Assembly (NCBI GenBank): GCA_963715995.1
Contig: OY970283.1
Location: 1,922,001 to 1,986,000 of the forward strand
Origin: DATBDN01 sp963715995
GTDB lineage: Bacteria; Actinomycetota; Thermoleophilia; Solirubrobacterales; Thermoleophilaceae
Reading direction: 5' to 3'
DNA length: 64,000 nucleotides
How positions within the stretch are numbered: position 1 is the first letter of the stretch; every line of letters starts with the position of its first letter. The translations under genes and the position numbers were made by a program. Positions 41,168 through 49,908 of the stretch are shown here, piece by piece. A model generated the notes under the pieces. It was not told the DNA's origin and searched no databases. It worked only from the letters and a program-made list of their open reading frames with translations.

Positions 41168-43837
41168 ATGGAGACCGCAACGAGCGCGGGCCAGGAGCGC
41201 CCGGTCGTCGATGCAGAAGCGGCACTGCGCTTCCTCGCCGAAGCCAGCACCGTGCTGGCCGCCTCGCTCGACTACGAGGCGACCGTGGCGAAGGTGGCCG
41301 AGCTGCTCGTGCCGGAGGTCGCCGACTGGGCCGGTATCGACATCCTCGAGCCCGACGGCTCCACGCGCCAGATAACGAGCGGCCTGGAGGACGCGCGGCT
41401 GGAGGAGTTCCTGATGGAGCTGCGCCGCCGCTACCGCGCGGGTGCCGACCAGTCGCAGGGAACGCAGGAGGCGCTGCGCGACCGCCGCTCGGTGCTCATG
41501 CGCGATCCGGTACCGATGATCGATCTGGCCTCCGAGGAGCGCGAGCTCTACGAGCGCCTTGCGATCCAGTCCTACATGATCGTCCCGCTGGTCGCGCGCG
41601 GGCGCACGCTCGGAGCGGTCACCCTGCTGACGCGCGGTGGCGATCGCCGCTTCGGGGGCATGGACCTGGAGTTCGCCGAGCACCTGGCGCGCCGCTTCGC
41701 GCTCGCCATCGACAACGCCCGCCTCTACGACGAGGCGGAGCGCTCGCTGGCGCTGCTCGACACGCTGTTCGCCGCAGCTCCGGTCGGGCTTGGCTTCTGG
41801 GACCTCGAGCTGCGCTTCGTGCGCCTGAACGCAGCACTCGCCGAGCTGAACGGGCTGCCGGTCGACGACCACATCGGCCGCTCGGTGCAGGAGGTGCTGC
41901 CGGAGGCCTCCCAGGACCTGATCGACCTGCTGCGCAAGGTGCTCGACACCGGGGTGGCCGTCACGGACCTGGAGATCCAGGTGGCCACCCAGCGCGATCC
42001 GGGGCAGCCGCGCATGTTCAACGCGAGCTACTACCCGGTGCGAAGCCCGGACGGCGAGATCGTGGGGGTCGGCGGCGTGGTCACCGACATCACCGAGCGC
42101 CAGCGCGCGCAGATCGAGCTCGCTCAAGCGCTCGAGCGCGAGCGCGAGGCGCGCGCGGCGGCGGAGGCCGCTGAGCGGCGTGCGCGCTTCCTCGCCGAGG
42201 CCAGCGCGCTGCTCGACGCATCGCTCGACTACGAGACGACGCTCCAGAACGTGGCGCGGCTGGTGGTCTCGCAGATGGCGGACTGGTGCGCGGTGGACAT
42301 CGTCGAGCCCGGCGGCGGCTCGCGCAGCGTCGCGGTCACGCACGTGGACCCGAAGAAGGTCAGCCTCGCGCGCGAGATCAACGAGCGCTATCCGCCCGAC
42401 CCGAGCTCGCCAACCGGCGTGCCCAACGTGCTGCGAACCGGCACGCCCGAGCTGCACACCACGATCCCGTGGGAGCTGCTGGAGCAGGTGGCGGTCGACG
42501 ACGGCCACCTGGAGCTCCTGCGCCAGCTCCAGCTGCACTCGGTGATGCTCGTGCCGATGGTCGCGCGCGGGCGCACGCTCGGCGTGATCAGCTTCATCGG
42601 CGCCGAGTCCGGGCGCACCTACGAGGCAGCGGATCTCGAGCTTGCGGAGGAGCTGGCGCGGCGTGCCGCGATGGCGGTCGACAACGCACGTCTCTACACG
42701 GAGCTCTCGGGCATAGCGGACACGCTCCAGGCCGAGCTCCTGCCGACCGAGATCCCTGACATCCCGGGCGTCGAGGTGGCCGTGCGCTACCGCGCCGCCG
42801 GTGAGCTGAACCGCGTCGGCGGCGACTTCTACGACGTGTTCGCGCGCGGGCTGAACGAGTGGGCGGTGGTGATCGGCGACGTGTCCGGCAAGGGCGCGCC
42901 GGCCGCTGCCGTGACCGCCTTGGCGCGCTACACGCTGCGCACCGCCGTGGCGAACGCAGCCAGCCCGAGTGTTGCGCTCGACGCCCTGAACGAAGCGCTG
43001 CTGGAGCGCCGGCGGGACCAGGAGTTCTGCTCGGTGGCGCTCGCCTACGTGTCGTTGCGCGACGACGGCCTGGACGTCACGCTCGCGCTCGGCGGCCACC
43101 CGCCCGCGATCGTCAAGCGCGCTGACGGCTCGGTCGAGCACTGCGGCAGCCCAGGGCTCTTGATCGGCTTCGCGCACGATCCGCCGCTGTGCGACGACGA
43201 TCTGCGCCTCGATCCAGGCGACACGCTGCTGCTTTACACCGACGGCGTCACCGACGCATCGCGGGAGGGCGACCGCTTCGGCGACACGCGGCTGGACCAG
43301 CTCGCGGCCGATCTGAGCCCCGGCCTGGACGCATCGGAGATCGCCGAGACGATCGAGAACACGGCGGTCCGCCACGCGCGCTTCCAGCCGCAGGACGACA
43401 TGGCGCTGGTGGCGGTGCAGGTGCCGGCCGACTTCGTGCGAGCGGTGCGCTTCGACCTGGGCGGAGGAGCGGGCGCAGTCGCGCGCGCACGGGCCGCGCT
43501 GGCCGAGTTCGTCGGCGACGCCGTCACGGCCGACCGCATGTACGACCTCCAGCTGCTCGTCTCCGAGGTGGTGACGAACGCGGTGCGCCACGGCGGAGCG
43601 CGCCAGGGCGAGCACGTCGACCTGCGCGCGTCGCTCACGCACGACGAGGTGCGTCTTGAGGTCCGCGACCCGGGCCCCGGCTTCGACGCACTCGCGCCCG
43701 AGTTGCCGGCCACCGATCGCGGCGGCGGCTACGGCCTCTACCTGGTCGACCTCTACGCCCGGGAGTGGGGCGTGACCGGAGCCGAGGGCACCTGCGTGTG
43801 GTTCGAGGTGCCGCTCGAGTCCGAGGCGGTTGCCTAG
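41168..43837 (+). CDS. GAF-PAS-GAF-SpoIIE phosphatase-HATPase regulator
   Basis: 889-residue single-chain regulator. In order: GAF 1 (about 20-185), PAS (191-318, ending VGVGGVVTDITERQRA), a short coiled coil, GAF 2 (338-511), PP2C/SpoIIE phosphatase (518-757, LQAELLPTEIPDIPGVEV, FYDVF, VIGDVSGKGAPAAAVTA, LLLYTDGVTDASREGD) and an RsbW-type HATPase (758-889, VSEVVTNAVRHGG, VRDPGPGFD, GYGLYLVD). Both the anti-sigma kinase and the phosphatase of a partner-switch are thus in one protein. The two GAF domains share LVARGRTLG and so are probably a duplication. It converges with the ceramidase-like gene (4-nt overlap). Confidence 0.9.
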   Translation: METATSAGQERPVVDAEAALRFLAEASTVLAASLDYEATVAKVAELLVPEVADWAGIDILEPDGSTRQITSGLEDARLEEFLMELRRRYRAGADQSQGTQEALRDRRSVLMRDPVPMIDLASEERELYERLAIQSYMIVPLVARGRTLGAVTLLTRGGDRRFGGMDLEFAEHLARRFALAIDNARLYDEAERSLALLDTLFAAAPVGLGFWDLELRFVRLNAALAELNGLPVDDHIGRSVQEVLPEASQDLIDLLRKVLDTGVAVTDLEIQVATQRDPGQPRMFNASYYPVRSPDGEIVGVGGVVTDITERQRAQIELAQALEREREARAAAEAAERRARFLAEASALLDASLDYETTLQNVARLVVSQMADWCAVDIVEPGGGSRSVAVTHVDPKKVSLAREINERYPPDPSSPTGVPNVLRTGTPELHTTIPWELLEQVAVDDGHLELLRQLQLHSVMLVPMVARGRTLGVISFIGAESGRTYEAADLELAEELARRAAMAVDNARLYTELSGIADTLQAELLPTEIPDIPGVEVAVRYRAAGELNRVGGDFYDVFARGLNEWAVVIGDVSGKGAPAAAVTALARYTLRTAVANAASPSVALDALNEALLERRRDQEFCSVALAYVSLRDDGLDVTLALGGHPPAIVKRADGSVEHCGSPGLLIGFAHDPPLCDDDLRLDPGDTLLLYTDGVTDASREGDRFGDTRLDQLAADLSPGLDASEIAETIENTAVRHARFQPQDDMALVAVQVPADFVRAVRFDLGGGAGAVARARAALAEFVGDAVTADRMYDLQLLVSEVVTNAVRHGGARQGEHVDLRASLTHDEVRLEVRDPGPGFDALAPELPATDRGGGYGLYLVDLYAREWGVTGAEGTCVWFEVPLESEAVA

Positions 43838-45477
43838 AACCCCGTGTCGGCTCCCTCTGACCACACCAGGTCATTGTCGAACGCCGCGCACTTCTGGTCC
43901 GAGTCGCGGTAGGCCGATCCCTTGCCCGTGACCTCGCCTGCGCCGCGCAGCAGCGAGCACGTCAAACGCTCGCCGAGCGTCTGCGACATGTTGAAGAGGA
44001 TGTTGTCGTTGCCCTCGGCGCCGCGCTCGATGACCTCGGGGTAGGCGTCGGGAAGCGGGGCGACGATGTAGCCGAGCTGGTCGTTCGAGAGCCCGGCTGT
44101 CATGAAGCCGCGAATCGTGCCGCTGCCCTCGAGCGCGCTGCGCACTGCCAGCGGGATCTGCGGGTAGGCCTCGCCCGGCATCGACGAGAGCAGGACGTCG
44201 CCGATGCGCGTGGTCCCGGTGACGGTGCCGACCAGGTTGCCCACGTTCCACGGGAACGTGGTCGAGCGCATGATCGGCGCGCCGCCGATCTCACCGCCGT
44301 AGTCCAGGGCGAGGATCGGGCCGTTGCTCGCAGCATCCTGGATGAAGTAGGTCTTAGCGACCACCTCGGGCTTGCCGGTGATCTGCGTCGCGGACGCGAG
44401 CGCGACCTTTGCGCGAGCGACCACGCGCGTGGCGTAGGCGGTGAGCTTGCAGATCGCCTCCTGCGGGTCGCCGTCACCCTTGGCCGCGAGGTCGTGGTCT
44501 GGGCAGTCGCCGCGCGCTGGCTGCTGGCGCCCGAGCGTGCCGACGATCGTCATCGCGCGCTTGCCGAAGTCGCCGGAGTCGTCGGTCATCAGCGTATTCG
44601 CGAACTGCGGCCAGTCGCCGGTGGCCTTCGTGTTGCTGTCGCCGAGCACCGTCGGGTGCGAGTTCAGGTTGAGGATCGTCGCGAACGGCTTGCCCGTCTT
44701 CGGATCGCGGGCCTGAAGCACGCGCAGCTCGTCGTCCATGGCGTCGTTGGCGCCGGTCGGGTCGTTCAGCATCTGGTTCGTCAGAAGCGGGTCCTGCGTG
44801 TCCTCGGGCACCTTGCCGCGGCCCTCGACGCCCGACTGGGCGGTGCCGTACCAGAGCTGCGCCGCGCGCTGATGGTTGAACGCGTCGACGATCGCCTTGA
44901 CGGTCTGCTCCTGGACGAACTTCAGGTACTCGGTGGGCACGCCGCCCCAGGCGCCGATCAGGTCGGGCCCGCCGTGTGAGTGGTCGCACTGGATGTCGAC
45001 GTGGTCGGCCGGCAGGAGGCCGCCGGTGTGCTGCTCGACCGCCTGGCGCATCGAGATCAGGCCGTAGCCCTGCTTGTTCTGCGTGAAGCAGCCCTGGTTC
45101 TCGATGTCGGCGATCGCGAAGTTCTGACCGCGCTTGCCGGTCGAGATGACCGTGGCGTGCACGTGCAGGCCGTCGGCGAGGTTGCCGGTGGCCGAGCGCC
45201 CGTCGTCGTAGCTCACGCCGTTGTCGTAGAGATGCGGCCCTGGCACCGCGACGCCCGCCACGTGCTCGCCGACGTGGCCGTTGCCGAGCCCATAGCCGCC
45301 GAGGTAGACGGGCTGCGCGGCGAACGTGCCGTTCGCATCGAGGTTGATCGATCGCGCGGCCATGCCGACGTAGTACGACCGCTGCTTCTTCGCCGGCTTC
45401 TTGGCCTGGGCAGCGGCCGGGACGACGAGGATGGAGATGGCCGCGAGGGCGGCGAGCAGGCGCGAGTGACGGTGCAT
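43834..45477 (-). CDS. Secreted neutral/alkaline ceramidase-like protein
   Basis: 547 residues from ATG 45477, chosen for its signal peptide (LLAALAAISILVVPAAAQA). The sequence recalls neutral ceramidases: YVGMAARSINLDANG, then DIENQGCFTQNKQG, VDIQCDHSHGGPDL, LNSHPTVLG, and the SMPGEAYPQIPLAV segment. The His-rich motifs fit the zinc site of that family. The C-terminal half keeps NDQLGYIVAPLPDAYPE. It may hydrolyse amide bonds of lipids outside the cell, but identity with a true ceramidase is uncertain. Confidence 0.75.
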   Translation of the reverse strand: MHRHSRLLAALAAISILVVPAAAQAKKPAKKQRSYYVGMAARSINLDANGTFAAQPVYLGGYGLGNGHVGEHVAGVAVPGPHLYDNGVSYDDGRSATGNLADGLHVHATVISTGKRGQNFAIADIENQGCFTQNKQGYGLISMRQAVEQHTGGLLPADHVDIQCDHSHGGPDLIGAWGGVPTEYLKFVQEQTVKAIVDAFNHQRAAQLWYGTAQSGVEGRGKVPEDTQDPLLTNQMLNDPTGANDAMDDELRVLQARDPKTGKPFATILNLNSHPTVLGDSNTKATGDWPQFANTLMTDDSGDFGKRAMTIVGTLGRQQPARGDCPDHDLAAKGDGDPQEAICKLTAYATRVVARAKVALASATQITGKPEVVAKTYFIQDAASNGPILALDYGGEIGGAPIMRSTTFPWNVGNLVGTVTGTTRIGDVLLSSMPGEAYPQIPLAVRSALEGSGTIRGFMTAGLSNDQLGYIVAPLPDAYPEVIERGAEGNDNILFNMSQTLGERLTCSLLRGAGEVTGKGSAYRDSDQKCAAFDNDLVWSEGADTGF

Positions 45478-45524
45478 GTCCCTGAAACGGGTGGCGCTGC
45501 CCCCGACTTGCGCCAAATCGCTGT

Positions 45525-45821
45525 CTAACCGGCTCCCCGGCGCAGCACCGTCGAGGCCACCCACGTGCCGGCAGGCCCCGGGGAGAGCGGATAGGCCAGA
45601 TCTCCGTCGAGCGCCCACATCTGGGCGCCGCGCTCACGGCCGGCGATCCAGCCGGGCGGCATGCGCGTGAAATCGGCACGGCCAAGCGACTCGCGCAGCG
45701 CCGCGACGGCCACATCGGCCCCGCGCTCGAGCCTCACCCGCTGGCGGAAGCGCAGCAGGCAGTGCCAGGTCGGCTGCACCATGCGGACCTCGGCGTGGTC
45801 GGTGGGGACTGGATCGAGCAT
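45525..45821 (-). CDS. Hypothetical protein
   Basis: 98 residues from ATG 45821. Features are a Trp/His start (QPTWHCLLRFRQRVRLERG), a helix (AAVALR-type, DVAVAALRESLGRADF) and a strand-rich end (MWALDGDLAYPLSP). Similar short proteins with a HxLxRFxxRVR opening occur in related actinobacteria, without a function that I know. Coding appears real by composition and by its place in a run of minus-strand genes. Confidence 0.5.
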   Translation of the reverse strand: MLDPVPTDHAEVRMVQPTWHCLLRFRQRVRLERGADVAVAALRESLGRADFTRMPPGWIAGRERGAQMWALDGDLAYPLSPGPAGTWVASTVLRRGAG

Positions 45822-45879
45822 GGCGGGTTGGCCGGTCTCGCTATCCCGGCCAAGCGTGCATGGTTCAGATGCTGCAGAA

Positions 45880-45895
45880 GCGGCGCGAACGCCGC
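45880..45895 (-). terminator. Hairpin with TTCG loop after the zinc-binding small gene
   Basis: On the minus strand, 11 nt past the TAG of the gene at 45907, GCGGCG-TTCG-CGCCGC forms a perfect 6-bp stem with a TTCG loop, followed by TTCT. This has the shape of a weak intrinsic terminator; there is no full T-run. Confidence 0.45.
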
Positions 45896-45906
45896 AATCT
45901 CAGTCG

Positions 45907-46155
45907 CTACGCCGGATCTTCGACGTAACCCGCCGCTGCGCACTCGTCGCAGTACGCAGACGGGGGGACGCGGGGCTGGAAGCAGCCCGGGCGGCAGCAT
46001 GTGGCGCCGCGCTTGGGCTTTCCGCGACCGATTCGCTGAGAGGCCTCCTGCTTGAGCTCCTTGCGGATACGCCGCAATTGCTCAGCGTGCTCCTTGCAAA
46101 AGCGGCTTCCCGGCATTGCAGCTCGAGAACATCGATCTCCTGAACGACAGCGCAT
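45907..46155 (-). CDS. Small Cys-rich, probably zinc-binding protein
   Basis: 82 residues from ATG 46155 (a GTG at 46167 is also possible). Cys and His are clustered in two modules: MRCRSGDRCSRAA with FCKEHAEQ, and CCRPGCFQP with YCDECAAAG, separated by a basic helix (LRRIRKELKQEASQRIGRG). This looks like two small zinc knuckles on a nucleic-acid-binding protein. It is divergent from the PAS-LuxR gene with 89 bp between the starts. Confidence 0.55.
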   Translation of the reverse strand: MRCRSGDRCSRAAMPGSRFCKEHAEQLRRIRKELKQEASQRIGRGKPKRGATCCRPGCFQPRVPPSAYCDECAAAGYVEDPA

Positions 46156-46244
46156 ACGGTGAGAAACACTACTAGGCGGACGCACGGATCGTCCATGATC
46201 GGCTGAAAATCCCCATTCTCCGGGGTACGGCCTATCCTGATTCG

Positions 46245-46897
46245 GTGGTGGAGGTAACCGATTCGGGCATAGCACCCCCCCGCGACGGGTTGCCGAGACT
46301 CGACCAGGTGCTCGACCACCTCGCTCTCGCCGTGATCGCGACCGATCGAGCCGGCTCGGTCTGCCACTGGAACGCCCGCGCGGTGGCGCTGCATGGCTGG
46401 ACTGCCGACGAGGCGCTCGGCCGCGACCTGACGGCGCTGACCGTGCCGGCCGAGGGCCGCCGCGCGGCCACCAAGATCATGGAGGCCGCCGGGCGCGGGG
46501 AGGGCTGGCAGGGGCCTGCCCGGCTGCGGCGCAAGGACGGCTCGCTGTTCACCGCCTTCCTGAAGAGCTCCCCGATCCGCGCCGCGAATGGCGAGGTGAT
46601 CGGGCTCGCCCACGTCTCGATCGAGCTGACGGACGCCGAGCTGAACCGTGCGATGCGCACGAGCTTCGGCAACGGCAGGCGCACTCCGGCCGGCGCGTCC
46701 GCCGGCTCAGTCCGCGAGAGCGTGAGATCCTGACGCTGCTCGCGCACGGACACACGGGCGAGCAGATCGCCGAGCGCCTGGAGCTCTCGCCGGAGACTGT
46801 CCGCACGCACATCCGCAACGCGCGCGAGAAGCTCGGTGCCAGTACGCGCGTGGAGGCGGTCACGCTGGCACTGCTCGGGCACGAGATCCAGATCTGA
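46245..46897 (+). pseudogene. PAS-LuxR response regulator, split by a frameshift
   Basis: The first frame (GTG 46245 to TGA 46733) encodes a PAS domain (LDHLALAVIATDRAGSVCHW, LRRKDGSLFTAFLKS, GLAHVSIELTDAELN). The LuxR-type HTH is complete but lies in the -1 frame from about 46703 to TGA 46897: LSPREREILTLLAHGHTGE, then LSPETVRTHIRNAREKLGA. The break falls in the linker, between 46670 and 46705. No classical slippery heptamer is visible and the HTH frame has no own ATG, GTG or TTG nearby. It could be a base error, a recent mutation, or (less likely) programmed frameshifting. Confidence 0.8.
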
Positions 46898-46900
46898 CGC

Positions 46901-47599
46901 TCAGAAGAGCGAGACGAGCCCGTACAGGGCCGGGGCGAACAGCAGTGCAGGCAGGAAGTTGCCCACGCGCACGTCCTTCAGATCGAGCAGCTTCAGAGCG
47001 ATGCCGATGATCAGCACGCCGCCCGCGCTCGTCAGCGCGGCGAGTGCCTCGCCGTGCTCGGGCAGCAGGCTCTGGAACAGCGTCGCCAGGTTCGCAATCG
47101 CGCCCTGGTAGACGAACACCGAGACGGCGGCAAGCCCCACGCCCCAGCCGAGCGTCCCGGCCAGGGCGATCGACGCGAAGCCGTCGAGCAGCGCCTTGGT
47201 GGCGAGCGCCTGGTAGTCGCCCTGGAGCCCATCCTGGATCGCGCCGACGACCGCCAGCGGGCCGACGCAGAACAGCAGGCTCGCGGTGAAGAACGCCTCG
47301 CTGACGGTTGAGCTCTCGTCCTGCGAGACGCGTGCCTGCAGCCTGTCGCCGAGGCCGGCCAGCCGGCGCTCGATGCCGAGCGCCTCGCCGGTCATGCCGC
47401 CGATCAGCACGCCGCCCATCACGTAGAGCGGGTTGGTGTCGCGCCAGGCGAGCGCAAGGTCCACGCCGATGACGAGCGTGACGAGCCCGAGGCCCGCGAG
47501 CACGCGCTCCTGCACGCCCTTCGGCAGCCGGCCGCCAACCAGGACGCCGATCAGCGTCCCGGCCAGGATCGTGCCGACGTTGATGAACGTGCCGGTCAG
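46901..47599 (-). CDS. DUF554 family membrane protein (probable CTG start)
   Basis: 232 residues, about seven hydrophobic helices. N-terminus TGTFINVGTILAGTLIGVLV, a charged loop (SQDESSTVSEAFFTASLLFC), VGPLAVVGAIQDGLQGD, and ALTSAGGVLIIGIALKLLDL at the C-terminus are typical of DUF554/YdfK. No ATG, GTG or TTG fits the N-terminus; CTG 47599 overlaps the TGA of the gene before it (CTGA), the same geometry as ATGA/GTGA couplings elsewhere in the window. Transport role unknown. Confidence 0.83.
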   Translation of the reverse strand: MTGTFINVGTILAGTLIGVLVGGRLPKGVQERVLAGLGLVTLVIGVDLALAWRDTNPLYVMGGVLIGGMTGEALGIERRLAGLGDRLQARVSQDESSTVSEAFFTASLLFCVGPLAVVGAIQDGLQGDYQALATKALLDGFASIALAGTLGWGVGLAAVSVFVYQGAIANLATLFQSLLPEHGEALAALTSAGGVLIIGIALKLLDLKDVRVGNFLPALLFAPALYGLVSLF

Positions 47600-47808
47600 G
47601 CGTGCTGCTCGTCGATCCGCGCGGCCAGCGCCAGGCCGGCGGCGATTCCGATCGCGGTCACCACGAAGCCGATCACGATCGTGCCGCCGCTGCGATCGGC
47701 TGCCGCAAGCGCGAGCGCGGCCGGCACCAGGAACGCGAGCAGCGCCCAGGGCAGCCGCGCGCCGAAGCCGAACGCGAGGCCCAGCACCAGGAAGATGAAG
47801 ATGTACAC
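47596..47808 (-). CDS. Small two-TM membrane protein
   Basis: 70 residues from GTG 47808, with two membrane helices (IFIFLVLGLAFGFG with WALLAFLVPAALALAA, and TIVIGFVVTAIGIAAGLALA). It sits between an AsnC-like ligand-domain gene (3 bp upstream) and DUF554 (4-nt overlap), so the three are probably one transcript. No family recognised; gene reality is supported by the tight coupling on both sides. Confidence 0.6.
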   Translation of the reverse strand: MYIFIFLVLGLAFGFGARLPWALLAFLVPAALALAAADRSGGTIVIGFVVTAIGIAAGLALAARIDEQHA

Positions 47809-47811
47809 GGC

Positions 47812-48087
47812 TCAGCCTCCGATCGAGAACATCGACTCGAGGTCGTGCTCCGAGTAGGTCCGGAACGCGGTCATCGTGTATGTCCGCGCGATGCCCGGCA
47901 GCGCTGCGAGTGACTCGGTGACCACCTGGGCAAGCTGGTCCGGATCTGCGACTCGGATCAGCGCGACGAAGTCCCACTCACCCGTGACCGAGAACGCTTC
48001 GGACACGCCATCGATCTCCGCGAGCTGACCGCCGAGCGTCGCGAGCGCGTCGCGCTGAGCCTGGATCAGGACAACGGCATTCGTCAC
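47812..48087 (-). CDS. Stand-alone Lrp/AsnC ligand-binding (RAM) domain protein
   Basis: 91 residues from GTG 48087. The whole chain is the beta-alpha-beta-beta-alpha-beta RAM domain: NAVVLIQAQRDALATLGGQL, IDGVSEAFSVTGEWDFVALI, VVTESLAALPGIARTYTM. The DNA-binding HTH of full AsnC regulators is absent and no HTH precedes it. Such small proteins sense amino acids or modulate partners. It starts the short minus-strand unit with the 70-residue membrane protein and DUF554. Confidence 0.85.
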   Translation of the reverse strand: MTNAVVLIQAQRDALATLGGQLAEIDGVSEAFSVTGEWDFVALIRVADPDQLAQVVTESLAALPGIARTYTMTAFRTYSEHDLESMFSIGG

Positions 48088-48110
48088 ACGGCGGAGGATA
48101 GGGTCGGAGG

Positions 48111-48716
48111 ATGAGAATCGGAATGCTGGGGACAGGCGTCGTCGGGCAGACGCTCGAAGCGAAGCTGGCCGAGCTGGGCCACGACGTCAAGGTCGGCTCG
48201 CGCGACCCGGAGCGGAGCTTCGCCGCGGCAGCCGAGCACGGTGAGATCGTGTTCAACGCCACCGCCGGCACCGCCTCGGTGGAGGCGCTCCGCTCGGCCG
48301 GAGCCGAGAACCTTGCGGGCAAGCTCCTGATCGACGTCGCGAACCCGCTCGACTTCTCGGGCGGCTTTCCGCCGACGCTGTCGGTCTGCAACGACGACTC
48401 GCTCGCGGAGCAGATCCAGCGTGAGCTGCCGGAAGCCCGGGTGGTGAAGGCACTCAACACGATGAACGCGGACGTGATGACGAACCCCGGCCTTGTTCCC
48501 GGCGAGCACAACGTCTTCATCGCGGGCGACGACGACGAGGCGAAGGCTGAGGCGACGACGTTGCTCGAGTCCTTCGGCTGGCCCCGTGAGCGCATCATGG
48601 ACGTCGGCGGGGTCGACGCCGCGCGCGGGCTCGAGATGTACCTGCCGTTGTGGCTGCGCCTGTTCGGGGCGGCGGGCACGCCGCACATCAATCTCGCGGT
48701 GATGAAGGGCGCCTGA
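48111..48716 (+). CDS. NADPH-dependent F420 reductase-like oxidoreductase (NADP-binding)
   Basis: 201 residues. Rossmann motif IGMLGTGVVGQTLEAKLAEL with GSRDPE (Arg for the NADP phosphate), NATAGTASVEAL, LIDVANPLDFSGG, and VKALNTMNADVM are those of the F420-dependent NADP oxidoreductase / YrpC-like family. It would transfer hydride between NADP(H) and F420 or another flavin-like carrier. No other F420 gene is in the window, so the cofactor is inferred. ATG 48111 lies 23 bp from the divergent AsnC-like start. Confidence 0.8.
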   Translation: MRIGMLGTGVVGQTLEAKLAELGHDVKVGSRDPERSFAAAAEHGEIVFNATAGTASVEALRSAGAENLAGKLLIDVANPLDFSGGFPPTLSVCNDDSLAEQIQRELPEARVVKALNTMNADVMTNPGLVPGEHNVFIAGDDDEAKAEATTLLESFGWPRERIMDVGGVDAARGLEMYLPLWLRLFGAAGTPHINLAVMKGA

Positions 48717-48736
48717 GCCTCTTTTACGATCGCTGC

Positions 48737-49894
48737 ATGCGGCGGCTGCTCCTGCTTGTCAGCGCGATCGTCCTGGTCGACACCTCTTTCTATGCGGCGA
48801 TAACGCCGCTGCTTCCGTACTACGCCGACCACGACCACCTGACGAAGACCGGGGCGGGCGTACTGGTCGGCGCCTATCCCGCCGGCACGCTGCTCGCGTC
48901 GATCCCGGCGGGCGCGCTCGCGCCTCGTGTCGGCCCGCGCGCGCTGCTCGTGGCGGGCCTGGCGCTGCTGGCGGCCACGAGCGTCACCTTCGGGCTGGCC
49001 CATTCGATCGCGCTGCTCGACGGCGCGCGCTTCGCGCAGGGCGTCGGCGGAGCGCTCTCGTGGACCGGCGGCATGGGTTGGCTCTCGGGTGTCGCTCCGG
49101 CCTGCCGTCGCGGCGCGATGATGGGCACTGCGATGGGCGCCGCCACGGGTGGCGGGCTGATCGGGCCGGTCGTCGGCGCGGTCGCGCGTGGGATCGGCAC
49201 CGCGGTGACCTTCGGGTCGATCGGCGTGATCGCCGTCGCGATGCTCGTGGCCGTGCTCGCGTTCCCGTCGCGTGACTCGCAGGGCGTGGAGGCCGGACTG
49301 GGCAGCATGCGCCAGGCGATCCGGCAACCGGCGGTGGCGCGCGGGCTCTGGCTCGTCGCGTGCGCCGCATTCATGTTCGGCCCGCTCGAGGTGCTGCTGC
49401 CGCTGAGGCTCGATGCCGCGGGCGCATCGGGCGCCGTGATAGCGCTGGTCTGGCTCGCGAGCGCAGGCTTCGAGACCGCTGTCACGCCGTTGAGCGGCCG
49501 CCACGCCGACCGCAACGGCTGGGTCGGGAGCGCGCGCTACGGCCTGGTGGCAGGTGCCGCCGTCGTGCTGTTGATCTCCGTGCCGCACGCGGTGGTGCCG
49601 CTGGTGCTGATCGGCGCCGCCTCGGGAGCGACGATCGGAGCGCTCTGGACGCCGGGGCTGATGCTGCTCGGCGAGGGCTCCGACGCCGCGGGGATCGACC
49701 ACATCTACGCGTTCGCGCTCGTGAACCTTGCGTGGGCCGGCGCCCAGACGATCGGCAGCGCCGGCGGTGGAGCGCTCGCGCATGCCACGCGCGACGTCGT
49801 GCCGCTGGCGGCGGTTGCGGCGGTCGCGCTTGTGACCGCGCTGGCCATGACGCGGCGGTCGCCCGCGCGCGTGGCGCTCGCGGGCGAGGCGTAG
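48737..49894 (+). CDS. MFS transporter
   Basis: 385 residues, about 12 membrane helices from ATG 48737. MFS signatures include DTSFYAAITPLLPYYADH at the N-terminus, GPRALLVAGLALLAATSVTF and RFAQGVGGALSWTGGM. The substrate is unknown. It follows the F420-like reductase gene by 20 bp and precedes the benzoylformate-decarboxylase-like gene by 14 bp, so it may import or export a substrate of those enzymes. Confidence 0.85.
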   Translation: MRRLLLLVSAIVLVDTSFYAAITPLLPYYADHDHLTKTGAGVLVGAYPAGTLLASIPAGALAPRVGPRALLVAGLALLAATSVTFGLAHSIALLDGARFAQGVGGALSWTGGMGWLSGVAPACRRGAMMGTAMGAATGGGLIGPVVGAVARGIGTAVTFGSIGVIAVAMLVAVLAFPSRDSQGVEAGLGSMRQAIRQPAVARGLWLVACAAFMFGPLEVLLPLRLDAAGASGAVIALVWLASAGFETAVTPLSGRHADRNGWVGSARYGLVAGAAVVLLISVPHAVVPLVLIGAASGATIGALWTPGLMLLGEGSDAAGIDHIYAFALVNLAWAGAQTIGSAGGGALAHATRDVVPLAAVAAVALVTALAMTRRSPARVALAGEA

Positions 49895-49908
49895 AGTGCC
49901 GCGGCGCG

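Noticed and set aside
41096..43864. 922-residue minus-strand open frame
   Set aside because: Antisense shadow of the GAF-PAS-GAF-phosphatase gene, whose domains are unmistakable on the + strand.
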